From DATMXS01 sp050260275 (GTDB lineage Bacteria; Acidobacteriota; Terriglobia; Bryobacterales; Bryobacteraceae): DNA of 20,054 nucleotides. The position numbers were made by a program, and so were the translations under genes. Position 1 is the stretch's first letter; each line of letters starts with the position of its first letter. Location of the stretch: positions 1 through 20,054 of the forward strand of contig JBLNBX010000131.1 in the NCBI GenBank assembly GCA_050260275.1, read 5' to 3'. The notes beneath the pieces were generated by a model. That model was given only the letters and a program-made list of their open reading frames with translations, did not search any database and was not told the DNA's origin. This document shows positions 19,699-20,054 of the stretch, in pieces.

Positions 19699-20054
19699 TC
19701 AGTACCCGTGTTCCGTGATCTCCACCTTCCCGCGGAAGGTCCAGTAGATCGTCACCGTGTAGGCCAGCACGAACGGCATTCCGATGGCGACGATGATCAG
19801 CATCACCCATAGCGTGTGCTCGCTTGAGGCTGCCCGCTGAACCGTCAGGCTGTTGGCAGGGTTATTGCTGGCCGTGACCAGGTTCGGCCACAGCAGCAGG
19901 GCGATCAGCCCCACCATCGAGGCCAGCGCCGCGCCGGACGACACGAACGCCTGGAATACCCTGCCGCGGCGAACCGCGCGCGGGATATTCGCTACCGCGA
20001 GTATGCTCACCGCCACGATGATGAGCCATGCAGGCTGCCGGCGGATGTTCTCTA
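19699..20054 (-). CDS. cydB: Cytochrome bd oxidase subunit II, C-terminal part (partial)
   Basis: The frame is open to the window edge and shows about 118 residues of the C-terminal part of CydB, the integral membrane subunit of the bd quinol oxidase. Matching features are two remaining hydrophobic helices, NPANSLTVQRAASSEHTLWVMLIIVAIGMPFVLAYTVTIYWTFRGKV, and the ending EITEHGY. This is close to the family's conserved 'SLT..nAaSs.hTL.vml...', 'P.vl.YT..iYw.FrGKv' end. Codons before the first GTG at 20016 (reading ENIRRQPAWLIIV) also fit the family, so the real start lies beyond the window. The presence of cydB supports microaerobic respiration in the host. It converges with the HEAT/SEC-C gene. 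Confidence 0.9.
   Translation of the reverse strand, partial: ENIRRQPAWLIIVAVSILAVANIPRAVRRGRVFQAFVSSGAALASMVGLIALLLWPNLVTASNNPANSLTVQRAASSEHTLWVMLIIVAIGMPFVLAYTVTIYWTFRGKVEITEHGY

Noticed and set aside
1..20054. Search for tRNA, rRNA, CRISPR, transposase and phage genes
   Set aside because: No T-arm-like GGTTCGAATC pattern with cloverleaf pairing, no regularly spaced direct repeats and no transposase or integrase motif was seen.

Overview
The window is GC-rich bacterial chromosome with tightly packed genes. Short secreted proteins with carboxypeptidase-regulatory-like domains, an orphan nuoA, a LysW-like acidic protein and scattered CTNNAG-centred palindromes all recall Acidobacteriota of the Solibacter/Bryobacter type. 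That placement is an inference from memory of gene content; no rRNA, tRNA or other phylogenetic marker was compared. I see no tRNA, rRNA, CRISPR array, insertion sequence or phage gene.

Layout. Positions 1-207 are the end of a plus-strand gene, followed by a palindrome cluster. From 430 to 6048 most genes are on the minus strand: an AlaX-type alanyl-tRNA editing protein, an isolated NADH dehydrogenase subunit A (nuoA), a repeat-bearing gap of about 550 bp, a membrane protein with a degenerate MPN/JAMM-like domain, a small zinc-ribbon protein, a uroporphyrinogen-decarboxylase-like protein and a TlpA-type thioredoxin. From 6169 to 7590 the plus strand carries a compact pterin cluster: two overlapping 6-pyruvoyl-tetrahydropterin synthase (PTPS/QueD) homologues, then GTP cyclohydrolase I (folE). 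After two hypothetical genes, 8459-10346 holds a recognisable promoter, a possible leader peptide, a LysW-like protein, two small secreted proteins and a short-chain reductase with pteridine-reductase signatures. A secreted protein (minus), a helical-barrel protein (plus) and a small ABM monooxygenase (minus) follow. From 12711 to 19673 one long plus-strand run carries acylphosphatase, apt, ispE, prs, rplY, pth, rpsF, rpsR, rplI and a HEAT/SEC-C protein. Many of these genes are joined by ATGA overlaps or gaps of 3 nt. The window ends in the 3' part of cydB on the minus strand.

How the genes fit together. The housekeeping run links PRPP supply (Prs) and use (Apt), isoprenoid synthesis (IspE), ribosomal proteins L25, S6, S18 and L9, and peptidyl-tRNA recycling (Pth). 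The most interesting part is the pterin set. FolE makes dihydroneopterin triphosphate, and the two PTPS homologues have complementary active-site losses. The first has Glu in place of the catalytic Cys but keeps Asp-His, which is the PTPS-III signature linked to folate synthesis. The second keeps the Cys but has lost Asp-His. A pteridine-reductase-like SDR lies 2 kb downstream. Whether the two PTPS proteins work separately or as a mixed oligomer cannot be decided from sequence alone.
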